Shown: positions 25,560 through 32,595 of the stretch, piece by piece
How positions within the stretch are numbered: position 1 is the first letter of the stretch
Layout of the letters: every line of letters starts with the position of its first letter
Assembly: GCA_011174825.1 (NCBI GenBank)
Contig: DUEZ01000091.1
Span: forward strand, 1-32,595
From: Anaerolineae bacterium
GTDB taxonomy: Bacteria; Chloroflexota; Anaerolineae; Anaerolineales; E44-bin32
Reading direction: 5' to 3'
DNA: 32,595 bases
The notes under the pieces: model-generated
What the model saw: the letters and a program-made list of their open reading frames with translations, nothing else
What the model was told of the DNA's origin: nothing
The model's database searches: none
Program-made: the position numbers and the translations under genes

Positions 25560-26618
25560 TCAACCCTCTTGTGTAATTCGACGCCCGACAAACGCAACCA
25601 ATAAGTATAAAACGACGATCAATGCGACGAGGATTATGAACTCTGGTAATACCTCCCTCCCGGAAGCCCCTTTCTGAACGATTTCGATCACAGGCTGGAT
25701 GATGTAATAGGTTGGGAAGATCCTCCCGATCCACTGAGGGATCTCTGGGAACATATACACCAATGCCGGCGCATAGAGCACAATGCCCAAGGATTTCATG
25801 GTGGCAAAGAGCGTATTGATGTCCTTCACCAAGACACCCAGGAGCAGACCGACACCTGCAGCCATGATAGCACCCAACACCAACGCGACGAACAACAGCA
25901 ACGGCTCCCCACCCCATGCACGGTTCAAAATTAAAGTCACTGCGCCCATAGATACACTTACCAGGACGGCTAAGGAACCTTTCGCCATCAGGAGTTCACC
26001 TAAGGTGGTAGGGGTCACGGTTAGGGCAGTAAGAGTTCGGTTCTGCTTTTCCTCCACCATCGAGGTGGCTGGAACCATTAGACCCCCAATGAGGAGGCTC
26101 AGCATTACGATGAAGGGCAGCAAGCGGTCCTCCCACGGGAGCGCTTGCGCCTCGCCTAAGGTTGTGGTGAGGATCTCCACTGGTGGAGCCTGGCCGGCGA
26201 TATCGCGGATCAGCGCAACGAGCGTCGTTCCTAATACAGCGCGGTATTTTAGAAGGCTCTCGCCCCAAATATAGGCTTTGAGTTCCGTGGACTCCCGTGA
26301 TGCAATCCGGTTGTCGAAATCTGAAGGTAAGATCACACCGACATCAACCTCGCCTGCTGATACAGCATCCGTCAATTCGACGCTTGTCTCGTATTCTTTC
26401 ACAATTAGCGAGTCGATCTCAGCAGCTAAAAGAGGGAGTTCCGAGCGTCCCTCATCAACGATACCAAGTTTAGCCCTATCCGAGAACCAAGTGCCGAAGA
26501 GTAGGGAAAACACCAACGTGAGGAGGATGGGTACTAAAAATGCCAAGATAAAGATAAAGTTCCTCGGACCACGAACAACCTCTTTCCCTAGTAGAACTAG
26601 GACACGTCGGAGATTCAT
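25560..26618 (-). CDS. ABC-2 type exporter permease
   Basis: The 352-residue protein has the ABC-2 permease plan of the NatB/YhaP type: one helix at about 20-42, a large external domain (about 45-170), then five helices. RTLTALTVTPTTLGELLMAKG before the fourth helix is the family's coupling region. The ATG overlaps the preceding permease stop (ATGA), so translation is coupled. It is the last gene of a three-gene exporter operon with 26615-27673 and the ATPase 27673-28536; the two permeases probably pair. Substrate unknown. Confidence 0.88.
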   Translation of the reverse strand: MNLRRVLVLLGKEVVRGPRNFIFILAFLVPILLTLVFSLLFGTWFSDRAKLGIVDEGRSELPLLAAEIDSLIVKEYETSVELTDAVSAGEVDVGVILPSDFDNRIASRESTELKAYIWGESLLKYRAVLGTTLVALIRDIAGQAPPVEILTTTLGEAQALPWEDRLLPFIVMLSLLIGGLMVPATSMVEEKQNRTLTALTVTPTTLGELLMAKGSLAVLVSVSMGAVTLILNRAWGGEPLLLFVALVLGAIMAAGVGLLLGVLVKDINTLFATMKSLGIVLYAPALVYMFPEIPQWIGRIFPTYYIIQPVIEIVQKGASGREVLPEFIILVALIVVLYLLVAFVGRRITQEG

Positions 26619-27673
26619 CGCAAACGCCTCCTGAGAACCCCTATACCCAGGGTGAGAAAGGCTCCGGCAAATGCAAGCAGAGCGAGTAAATCCCCGCCTA
26701 CCTCAGCCCAACCGGCTTCGAAGTTCACTGCTCGATGGACAGCATCCACCAGATAAAACGAAGGTATGACTTGAATCCAATCGGAGGTCAATCCTGGTAG
26801 GAGCACATTGAAGGAGGGAATCGCCAGCAGCAATAACGTTAAGATGCCCCAAGCCATGGCGGACATCATATCTTTTGAAAATGCTCCAGCCAGAAAAGCG
26901 ATTCCAGTAACCATCGCGGCGCCCAACAACAAAACGGTCAAGATCAGGAGGGGTTGATGGCTCAGCCCTCCGGTAACTGCCATAAAAAGCGCTGTCTCGC
27001 TGAAGGCTAAACCCACGCCGGTGATTCCCTTACCCAAAAACAGTCCTTCCACGCGTAGTGGTGTCACGAGTAACGCGTGTAGCGTACCGCCAACAACCTC
27101 CGAACTGATCAGGCTGGCCAATCCCATGGTCTCCATCATGAGGATGAAAACGGCGAAGAGTGGCAACATCCTGTCACGCGTTGGAATTTGCTCCCCCGCC
27201 ATGTCAGGGCCCAGCACCTCCGTCGTCACCTCTATAGCCAGTGACTGACGGCTTATCATTGAGATCCACTCCTCGACCAACAGGGGATAGATGTCTCGCA
27301 TTTCCTCGGGCAACTCGGCTGAGAAAAAGATGTGAGCTCGCACCTTCTCGCCGCTCATCAACATGGGCAGGAAATTATCAGGCAAGACGATCCCGACCAG
27401 CAATTCGCCGGTTGAGACGGATTCTATGAGGGCATCCTCGCTATCCTTCACTTGCAGGATCAAGCCTTCATCCCGAAGCTGATCAGCGAAGGTGGATGGC
27501 AATGTTGGGGCTACCAGACCAATTTCCAACATTTCATCAACTTCGCGCGGCATGAGTAAATAAATACCCGCATAGGCCACCAATCCGAGGACTGTGATCA
27601 GGGCGAAAAAACGGTTTTTAAAGAAGAGCTTCAGATCTTTGATGACGATTGTACTCAGGATACGTGGGTTCAT
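26615..27673 (-). CDS. ABC-2 type exporter permease
   Basis: A second permease, also 352 residues, with the same plan: helix about 18-36, external domain to about 165, then five helices with GTLHALLVTPLRVEGLFLGKG as the coupling motif. It shares architecture but modest sequence with 25560-26618, suggesting an old duplication and a heterodimer. Its start overlaps the ATPase stop by one base (TGATG). Substrate unknown. Confidence 0.88.
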   Translation of the reverse strand: MNPRILSTIVIKDLKLFFKNRFFALITVLGLVAYAGIYLLMPREVDEMLEIGLVAPTLPSTFADQLRDEGLILQVKDSEDALIESVSTGELLVGIVLPDNFLPMLMSGEKVRAHIFFSAELPEEMRDIYPLLVEEWISMISRQSLAIEVTTEVLGPDMAGEQIPTRDRMLPLFAVFILMMETMGLASLISSEVVGGTLHALLVTPLRVEGLFLGKGITGVGLAFSETALFMAVTGGLSHQPLLILTVLLLGAAMVTGIAFLAGAFSKDMMSAMAWGILTLLLLAIPSFNVLLPGLTSDWIQVIPSFYLVDAVHRAVNFEAGWAEVGGDLLALLAFAGAFLTLGIGVLRRRLR

Positions 27674-28536
27674 CAGTCCAATCCCCGTCCCGTGATCCGT
27701 ATGAAGATATCCTCTAAAGTGGCTTCTTCTGTATGAAGCGTGACCACGCGCTCCTGCTGAAAAAGCCGCTCAACCTCACCCCCTGTTTCCGGTCGATCGA
27801 GCATGATCTCATGCACCTTCAGCGTCCCATCAGGCACTGCCACCTCAGCACGGAGCAGTCGCTTCCCATATTGTTGCTTGAGGTTATGGGGTGTATCCAA
27901 GGCAACGATTTGACCTTGATCGATGAAGGCTACTCGATTGCTCAACTTATCCGCTTCCATCATGTCATGCGTGGTGAGGAAAATGGTCGCTCCCCGCGCA
28001 CGTTCTTCGAGAATAATCTCTCGAATCGCGACAGCTGAGGTGGGATCAAGCCCCTCCGTCGGTTCATCCAGGAAAAGAATGTTCGGTCGATTAACCAAGG
28101 CGCGCGCAACCATCAAGCGCTGCTTCATCCCCTTAGAGTAGCTTTCCACCAGGTCCTGTCCACGACCGTCCAGCCCGACACGCTTCAACAACTTAGGCGC
28201 ATCGAATTCTTTGACGCCGAAAAGGCGGGCGAAGAGCTTCAAGTTGTCCTCGCCGCTTAACTGTTCGTACAGATTGCTGTCCTCGAAGCAGACACCGATC
28301 TGCGCCTGTACCTGCTTAGGGCGCCGGGCTACATCGACCCCCAAGATAGTGATACGTCCTTCCTTGGGTTTAACCTGTCCGGTGAGCATTTTTACGGTTG
28401 TGGTCTTTCCCGCTCCATTGGGTCCAAGGAAACCCAGGATCTCCTGCTTGGCTACCTGAAAGTTAATATGATCCACGGCAGTCAGTTGACCGTAACAGTA
28501 GGTGAGATTTTCAGCGAAGATCGCATTTTCCGGCAT
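27673..28536 (-). CDS. ABC exporter ATP-binding subunit
   Basis: A 287-residue ATPase: Walker A GPNGAGKT, signature YSKGMKQRL in place of LSGGQ (usual for this CcmA/NatA branch), Walker B ILFLDEPTEGLD and the switch His in LTTHDM. I chose ATG 28536, with AAGGA eight bases upstream; the open frame reaches 28668, but that part runs through a hairpin-rich region. It powers the two downstream permeases. The C-terminal ~70 residues are the accessory domain typical of this branch. Confidence 0.93.
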   Translation of the reverse strand: MPENAIFAENLTYCYGQLTAVDHINFQVAKQEILGFLGPNGAGKTTTVKMLTGQVKPKEGRITILGVDVARRPKQVQAQIGVCFEDSNLYEQLSGEDNLKLFARLFGVKEFDAPKLLKRVGLDGRGQDLVESYSKGMKQRLMVARALVNRPNILFLDEPTEGLDPTSAVAIREIILEERARGATIFLTTHDMMEADKLSNRVAFIDQGQIVALDTPHNLKQQYGKRLLRAEVAVPDGTLKVHEIMLDRPETGGEVERLFQQERVVTLHTEEATLEDIFIRITGRGLD

Positions 28537-28608
28537 GATGGTTATCCTTATCCTAGGGGTAGATGTCGCAAGGAGAATATCCCGGTTGACATTTTCCCAC
28601 AGAATGAC

Positions 28609-28678
28609 CCCTTTGCCGAGGTTGGGAGACTGCAAAGGGAAATAAGCGACCACCCTGCAGCAAAACATCAGGTCGCTT
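28609..28678. other. Two hairpins in the divergent ABC/MFS leader region
   Basis: The perfect stem CCCTTTGC (28609-28616) / GCAAAGGG (28632-28639) is followed by AAGCGACC (28644-28651) / GGTCGCTT (28671-28678), with T's directly after on the plus strand. They lie upstream of the ATPase start (28536) and of the MFS gene. The rest of the gap 28537-28866 holds only the terminator-like structure at 28712-28779. Confidence 0.5.
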
Positions 28679-28711
28679 TTGAAAACCTCAACTTAGTGGT
28701 ATGCTTCCCAT

Positions 28712-28779
28712 GGCGTGAGATTTTTCCCTTATTGGGCCATTGTACTTTCGACCTTCCTGAACATCTCACGCCTTTTTTT
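28712..28779 (+). terminator. Terminator-like structure with a 41-nt loop and seven T's
   Basis: A perfect 10-bp stem GGCGTGAGAT (28712-28721) / ATCTCACGCC (28763-28772) is followed by TTTTTTT. It points toward the MFS gene whose start is only 13-88 bp further on, so it could attenuate the MFS transcript or end an older rightward transcript. Confidence 0.6.
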
Positions 28780-28866
28780 AATACATGACTCATGATCTGG
28801 AAATTAATTAAAATACTTTTTATTCTTCACGACCCTTGGAACGATACGACACAGAATCCTATCTTT

Positions 28867-30057
28867 ATGGCATCTGAACATAACCCAAAGAACCGGGGAT
28901 CCGGTCAGATATTGAAAACTCGCCTCTTATACTTATGTTTCTATATGGCATTAGGGGCTTTTTTCCCTTTCATCAATCTCTATTACCAACAGATAGGTCT
29001 CAGCGGTGTCCAGATCGGCACGCTGTCTGCCCTTCCATTGATTGTGACTTCATCCACCTCCCTCTTCTGGGGAGTGCTTGCGGATACGCTTCGCCTTCAC
29101 CGCAGGATCCTTAGTTTTTCATTACTCCTTTCCGCCTGTACGGTTTACTTGATTTCTAAAACCTCGCAATACGAATTGCTCATACCCGTCGTTATGATTT
29201 ATGCATTCTTCGCTACTCCGATAACACCCCTATTAGATACCGCGGCTCTCGACACTGTTGATACGAATAAAGGAACATTCGGTGGGATGCGGGTATGGGG
29301 TACCATCGGATGGATCGTCTCCACTTGGGTTGTTGGAATACTTATCGATCGCTTTGGTATCCTTTGGCTCTTCTATAGCTATATCGCACTTCTTGGGGTT
29401 ACCTTCCTCGTTTCTCTCACCCAACCCGCTCGAGGTCAAATTCCCCGCCCTTCCATTCGTCAAAGTTTGCGTCAACTGTTAACCCGTCAGACACTCATAT
29501 TCTTCTTAATAAGCGTCTTTCTCCTTGCTATAACAGTGGGTACAGTGGATTACTTCTTCAGTCTTTACATGCATGGACTTGGTGCGAACGAGGGTACCAT
29601 TGGGTTGGCATGGTCGATCTCAGCCTCCACAGAGATACCTATGATGCTCTACTCCGGCACCTTGTTGAGAACGATCGGAGTGAACGGAATGCTGAGCATA
29701 GCTTTTATCACCTATGCGCTTCGCTGGTTGCTCTTTTCGTTCATCCAAACCCCAGGATGGGTGCTCCCGGTCCAATTGCTACAAGGCCTCAGTTTCTCCA
29801 CATTTCTGGTGGCTAGTGTTACCTACATCAACGATCATACGCCAAAGAGCCTGAGGACCACAGGTCAGTCCATACTCGCTACAGTATCCTTCGGATTGGG
29901 TCCGATTGTGGGCGCGCTTATGGGAGGGTATTTCTATGACATGGTGGGGATGACCGTCCTATTTCGTATTATCACCGTTATGACATTGGTTGGCTTGGGA
30001 GTGTTCATCATAGCTAGTAGGTATAAAGGAAACACGAAAAGGACAGGAGAACCTTAA
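28867..30057 (+). CDS. MFS transporter (MFS_1-like, LacY/nucleoside-symporter type)
   Basis: The 396-residue product has twelve predicted helices in two bundles. The first has GLSGVQIGTLSALPLIVTSSTSLFWGVLAD (helix 2-3 loop with the usual G...D(x)LR-like end ADTLRLHRR), and the loop FGGMRVWGTIGWIVSTW matches the pattern R.WG..G...... seen in the MFS_1-like/nucleoside H+ symporter branch. Substrate unknown. The start is unclear: no good ribosome site exists before ATG 28867 or the in-frame ATG 28792; I prefer 28867 because the protein then begins a normal 15 residues before helix 1. It is flanked by two leftward ABC exporter operons. Confidence 0.85.
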   Translation: MASEHNPKNRGSGQILKTRLLYLCFYMALGAFFPFINLYYQQIGLSGVQIGTLSALPLIVTSSTSLFWGVLADTLRLHRRILSFSLLLSACTVYLISKTSQYELLIPVVMIYAFFATPITPLLDTAALDTVDTNKGTFGGMRVWGTIGWIVSTWVVGILIDRFGILWLFYSYIALLGVTFLVSLTQPARGQIPRPSIRQSLRQLLTRQTLIFFLISVFLLAITVGTVDYFFSLYMHGLGANEGTIGLAWSISASTEIPMMLYSGTLLRTIGVNGMLSIAFITYALRWLLFSFIQTPGWVLPVQLLQGLSFSTFLVASVTYINDHTPKSLRTTGQSILATVSFGLGPIVGALMGGYFYDMVGMTVLFRIITVMTLVGLGVFIIASRYKGNTKRTGEP

Positions 30058-30105
30058 ACGGTTGATGATTTTGGGGGGATTGCTCCTACCTCTGATCAGA
30101 TCGAA

Positions 30106-30954
30106 TCAAAGATCACGTCGATTGAAGCGCCGCACCGCGCTGAACAGCAAGACCACGGCATACGCTGCGCCGTAGACGATCATCCATTGGCTGGGGACGG
30201 AGGAGGAGGAGAAGAAAGAGACACCCAGCCTCGTCACCAATGGTGACTGCATGTTGTGCACGAGCCTCCGCCACACCGCCTCACAGGGGAAAATGAGGCT
30301 CGAAATGATGCCGATGTTTACGGCCACCTGGTTCCCGAGAAAAGCTCCGATTTGCTCCATCCACCCGCCGACAAAAGCGACGCCAAAAAGACCAAAGGCC
30401 ACGACCCCATTCGCCAATGTGGAAAGGAAAGACCCTCCCCACAACGAGAGGCTGAGAAAGAGCATGCCGTTCAGCCAGAGAAGAACCAAACCCTGTGTAG
30501 AATGGGGCGCAAGATATCCCGATGTTGCATAGACCACGCCCATCGTCCCGCCAACCATTAAGAGCAGATAGAGGGTGAGCATAGCGCCGAAGCCCAACCA
30601 CTTCCCAATCACGATTTGCCAACGGTGGAGCGGTTTCGTAACCAGCGTCTGGATCGTACCGGAATTGATTTCACCGGAAAGTGTGTCCACAGAAATGAGT
30701 GCGCTCATGGCAATGATCATGAAGTTCACACTATACAATCCTGCGAGCAGCAAGAAATTGTACATTTCATGAAGCAACACGATATTCATACCGCTACGTT
30801 GCTGCATGCTCTTCTCAAGATCCACTCTGGCAAAGTGAAAACCTAAACCATAAATGGTGAGGAACAGCACCCCCAGAATCAGCGCCGCCCAGAGAATCTT
30901 CCTTCTGGAAGCCTCTCGGATGGTCAATTTTGTGATGACCAAGATAGATCGCAT
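30106..30954 (-). CDS. ABC-2 type permease (ABC2_membrane_2-like)
   Basis: A 282-residue protein with six helices: one at about 20-40, an external segment 42-60, then five more. The motif TLSGEINSGTIQTLVTKPLHRWQIVIGKWLG (about 90-120) is the coupling segment of this permease branch (NosY-like). It starts 13 bp after the ATPase gene 30968-31921 and is its probable partner, working as a homodimer. Substrate unknown. It converges with the MFS gene ending at 30057. Confidence 0.88.
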   Translation of the reverse strand: MRSILVITKLTIREASRRKILWAALILGVLFLTIYGLGFHFARVDLEKSMQQRSGMNIVLLHEMYNFLLLAGLYSVNFMIIAMSALISVDTLSGEINSGTIQTLVTKPLHRWQIVIGKWLGFGAMLTLYLLLMVGGTMGVVYATSGYLAPHSTQGLVLLWLNGMLFLSLSLWGGSFLSTLANGVVAFGLFGVAFVGGWMEQIGAFLGNQVAVNIGIISSLIFPCEAVWRRLVHNMQSPLVTRLGVSFFSSSSVPSQWMIVYGAAYAVVLLFSAVRRFNRRDL

Positions 30955-30967
30955 GCTTCCCTAACCG

Positions 30968-31921
30968 CTAGCTCTCTAGATGTTCTGGGTCTTCTTGATC
31001 CACCAAACGCTCGCTCTTCCCAATGATCTCTAAGAAAAGATCCTCAAGTGCCATGATCTTAGGTTGCACGGTGTACACGTCCACCCCTTTCTCAACAAGA
31101 TAACGAGTGATGCTTGGGAGCTGGTCCTCCGAATCCAGTTTGAAGGTAAGTTGTTCACCCTCAACTTGTACATTGCGGCACCAACGGGTTAAACCTTGAC
31201 AATTCTCAGGCGTGAGGTTTCTAGCGCGTATGGCGACTTGCAGCTCCCCGTTCATCAATGAATCGAGAGAACCTGTTCGGACGATGATCCCTTCCTTAAT
31301 AAAAGCCACCCGATCGCAAGTGACCTCCACTTCGCTGAGGAAATGGGAGTTAAGAAACACCGTTGTGCCCTTTGTACGCAGGTCACGGGTTATATCCCGC
31401 ACCAAACGACGACCCATGGGATCGAGCCCCGATGTGGGCTCGTCCAGAAAGACCACCTCAGGATCATTGAGCAAAGCTTGCGCCAAACCGATCCGCTGGA
31501 GCATGCCTTTCGAAAATGTCCTCAATTTGCGATGACCATGCGCCTTTAACTCAACGAGCTCGAGCAACTCTTGGATACGTTGAGTTGTATGCGTTCTTTC
31601 CATATGATAGAGATCAGCGTGGAGGCCGAGAAACTCCTCCGCTGTAAGCCACTCGTGGAAACGGAAGTGCTCTGGCAGGAAACCGATACGCCTTCTCACC
31701 TCGTGATCACCAAGAGACGCTCCTAACACGTATCCCTCCCCTGCTGTGGGCGTGATAAGCCCGAGGAGCATCTTCATCGAGGTCGTCTTACCGGCGCCGT
31801 TGGGGCCCAGGAAACCAAAGATCTCCCCGCGCTCAACCCGAAGTGAAAGATCGGCCACGGCGATGTCGTCACTGAAGTGTTTACTGAGGTGATCCGTCTC
31901 GATGACTGGCGGTGTATCCAT
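30968..31921 (-). CDS. ABC exporter ATP-binding subunit
   Basis: A 317-residue ATPase: Walker A GPNGAGKT, signature FSKGMLQRI, Walker B VVFLDEPTSGLD and switch His in LNSHFLSEVE. The C-terminal ~90 residues form an accessory domain. I chose ATG 31921 (a weak GGAGAAG about eleven bases upstream); the open frame to 32023 would run through the inverted repeat at 31950-31986. It works with the permease 30106-30954. Together with the first exporter, the window has two complete ABC-2 exporters. Confidence 0.92.
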   Translation of the reverse strand: MDTPPVIETDHLSKHFSDDIAVADLSLRVERGEIFGFLGPNGAGKTTSMKMLLGLITPTAGEGYVLGASLGDHEVRRRIGFLPEHFRFHEWLTAEEFLGLHADLYHMERTHTTQRIQELLELVELKAHGHRKLRTFSKGMLQRIGLAQALLNDPEVVFLDEPTSGLDPMGRRLVRDITRDLRTKGTTVFLNSHFLSEVEVTCDRVAFIKEGIIVRTGSLDSLMNGELQVAIRARNLTPENCQGLTRWCRNVQVEGEQLTFKLDSEDQLPSITRYLVEKGVDVYTVQPKIMALEDLFLEIIGKSERLVDQEDPEHLES

Positions 31922-31949
31922 TAAGATCTGCGCTTCTCCAAGGCAAAGG

Positions 31950-31986
31950 ACAAGGTAGACAGTGTGAGGAACCTTGTCTACCTTGT
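31950..31986. promoter_or_regulatory. Perfect 12-bp inverted repeat before the second ABC operon
   Basis: ACAAGGTAGACA (31950-31961) and TGTCTACCTTGT (31975-31986), with a 13-bp spacer, lie 29 bp upstream of the ATPase start. The spacer also contains AGGAACCT, so a near-direct reading of the unit CAAGGT is possible. No T-run follows. It could be a regulator site or an mRNA leader hairpin. Confidence 0.55.
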
Positions 31987-32059
31987 TCCTATCCTTTCTA
32001 GTATCCAGCCAACCACAATTCAAACTTCATTTGCACAGAAGCACCCTGAGCCTGCATTG

Positions 32060-32127
32060 TCCTGAGCATGCCGAAGGGTCGAAGGGTGCGTTCAATGAGT
32101 AGAAGTCATCCTTCGACAGGCTCAGGA
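32060..32127. repeat. Inverted repeat of the CCTTCGACAGGCTCAGGA type
   Basis: TCCTGAGCATGCCGAAGG (32060-32077) and CCTTCGACAGGCTCAGGA (32110-32127) pair with two mismatches around 32 bp. The motif CTTCGACAGGCTCAGGA is a familiar short intergenic repeat in many bacterial genomes. It lies between the ABC operon and the partial gene at 32187, both leftward. Confidence 0.65.
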
Positions 32128-32186
32128 TGGCTTCTCTTTCTGGAAGCCATCATTTTCATCCTAACATCAAACAAGTGTATCCTATT

Positions 32187-32595
32187 TTATTTCAACGAAT
32201 CCGCCACAGCCAGCGCATGGCCGGGATCGTCAAACCCCATCAATCCATAAAGAATACCCGATTTGATCCAAACGAGTGTATACCATGCCATATCTTCCCC
32301 GTAGGGGTCCTTGACCAGGACACCTGGGGTGCCATCGACGTTCGCAATCTCCTCATACTGCGCGTCCGCTGGAATGGGCAGCACCAACGTGGTTAGCCAA
32401 TCCACCTTCTCACTGAACTGTGCCGCCTCCTCATCTGACATCCCTAACACCTGCAAAAATATCTCACCCAAGCTATTAAGGTCCAGTTCCGGCGGGACAT
32501 CAACGGTCGGGGAGCGAGCCTGAATTAAAGCCATACAGGTCTCTCTCTTTCCCACTGAGGGTTGATCTTCGTCCCCTGCCAATCCACATTCACCA
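32187..32595 (-). CDS. DUF4367-like protein, 3' part
   Basis: The frame is open to the window edge, so the start is outside; the TTG at 32582 is internal. The visible residues include ECGLAGDEDQP near the edge, then LGEIFLQVLGMSDEEAAQFSEKVDW, and end LVWIKSGILYGLMGFDDPGHALAVADSLK. The ending 'W..gg.LYg.....d...A..iA.SL' is what I associate with DUF4367, found in extracytoplasmic proteins of Gram-positive and Chloroflexota bacteria. Whether the visible Cys is a lipobox Cys cannot be told. Confidence 0.5.
   Translation of the reverse strand, partial: GECGLAGDEDQPSVGKRETCMALIQARSPTVDVPPELDLNSLGEIFLQVLGMSDEEAAQFSEKVDWLTTLVLPIPADAQYEEIANVDGTPGVLVKDPYGEDMAWYTLVWIKSGILYGLMGFDDPGHALAVADSLK

Noticed and set aside
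28645..28690. T-box-like AGGGTGGTCGC on the minus strand upstream of the ABC ATPase
   Set aside because: The motif lacks the ACC of the T-box consensus, is part of a simple hairpin arm, and no specifier stem or antiterminator/terminator pair is visible.

Overview
The window looks like chromosomal DNA of an environmental Chloroflexota bacterium, most likely of the Anaerolineae type. That assignment is inference. It rests on gene content and style: a Ser/Thr kinase fused to a signalling ATPase and TPRs, a signal-anchored Pro/Thr-stalk SH3 protein, a MoxR/DUF58/transglutaminase operon, many ABC-2 exporters, and intergenic spaces full of short palindromic repeats. No rRNA, tRNA, CRISPR array, transposase or phage gene was seen.

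Layout. 1-425 (+) is the 3' end of a DUF6159-like membrane protein. 604-5547 (-) holds a methyltransferase followed closely by a TPR lipoprotein, and then a separate GT-C-like membrane protein. 5797-7641 (-) is a membrane protein with a GAF-like region and a C-terminal helix-turn-helix: a probable membrane-tethered regulator with no kinase domain. 7642-8231 is an AT-rich graveyard with decayed coding remnants. 8492-13191 (-) is the operon MoxR ATPase - DUF58 protein - transglutaminase-like membrane protein. 13697-17235 (+) is a compact reductive pyrimidine catabolism cluster: beta-ureidopropionase-like amidase, dihydropyrimidine dehydrogenase subunit (PreA type) and dihydropyrimidinase. Together these would take uracil/thymine to beta-amino acids, CO2 and ammonia. 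The partner flavoprotein PreT is not in the window.

17575-19439 (+) carries a small membrane protein, then an overlapping pair: a GATase1-like protein of unknown function and an ArsR-type winged-helix regulator. A 7-bp-arm palindrome lies on the -35 element of a good promoter in front of the pair. 19742-23783 (-) is the 1198-residue kinase/ATPase/TPR protein with a small unrecognised protein directly downstream. 23784-24491 is a 700-bp archipelago of several repeat families. 24492-25364 (+) is the SH3-domain protein. 25560-28536 (-) is one ABC-2 exporter (ATPase plus two permeases), 28867-30057 (+) an MFS transporter, 30106-31921 (-) a second ABC-2 exporter (ATPase plus one permease), and 32187-32595 (-) the 3' part of a DUF4367-like protein.

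I found no clear-cut unprecedented system. The best leads are the GATase-like/ArsR pair with its operator-promoter, the membrane-tethered GAF-HTH protein, the kinase with its small partner, the PreA protein with Ile where the mammalian enzyme has its catalytic Cys, and the repeat families with their decayed intergenic copies.
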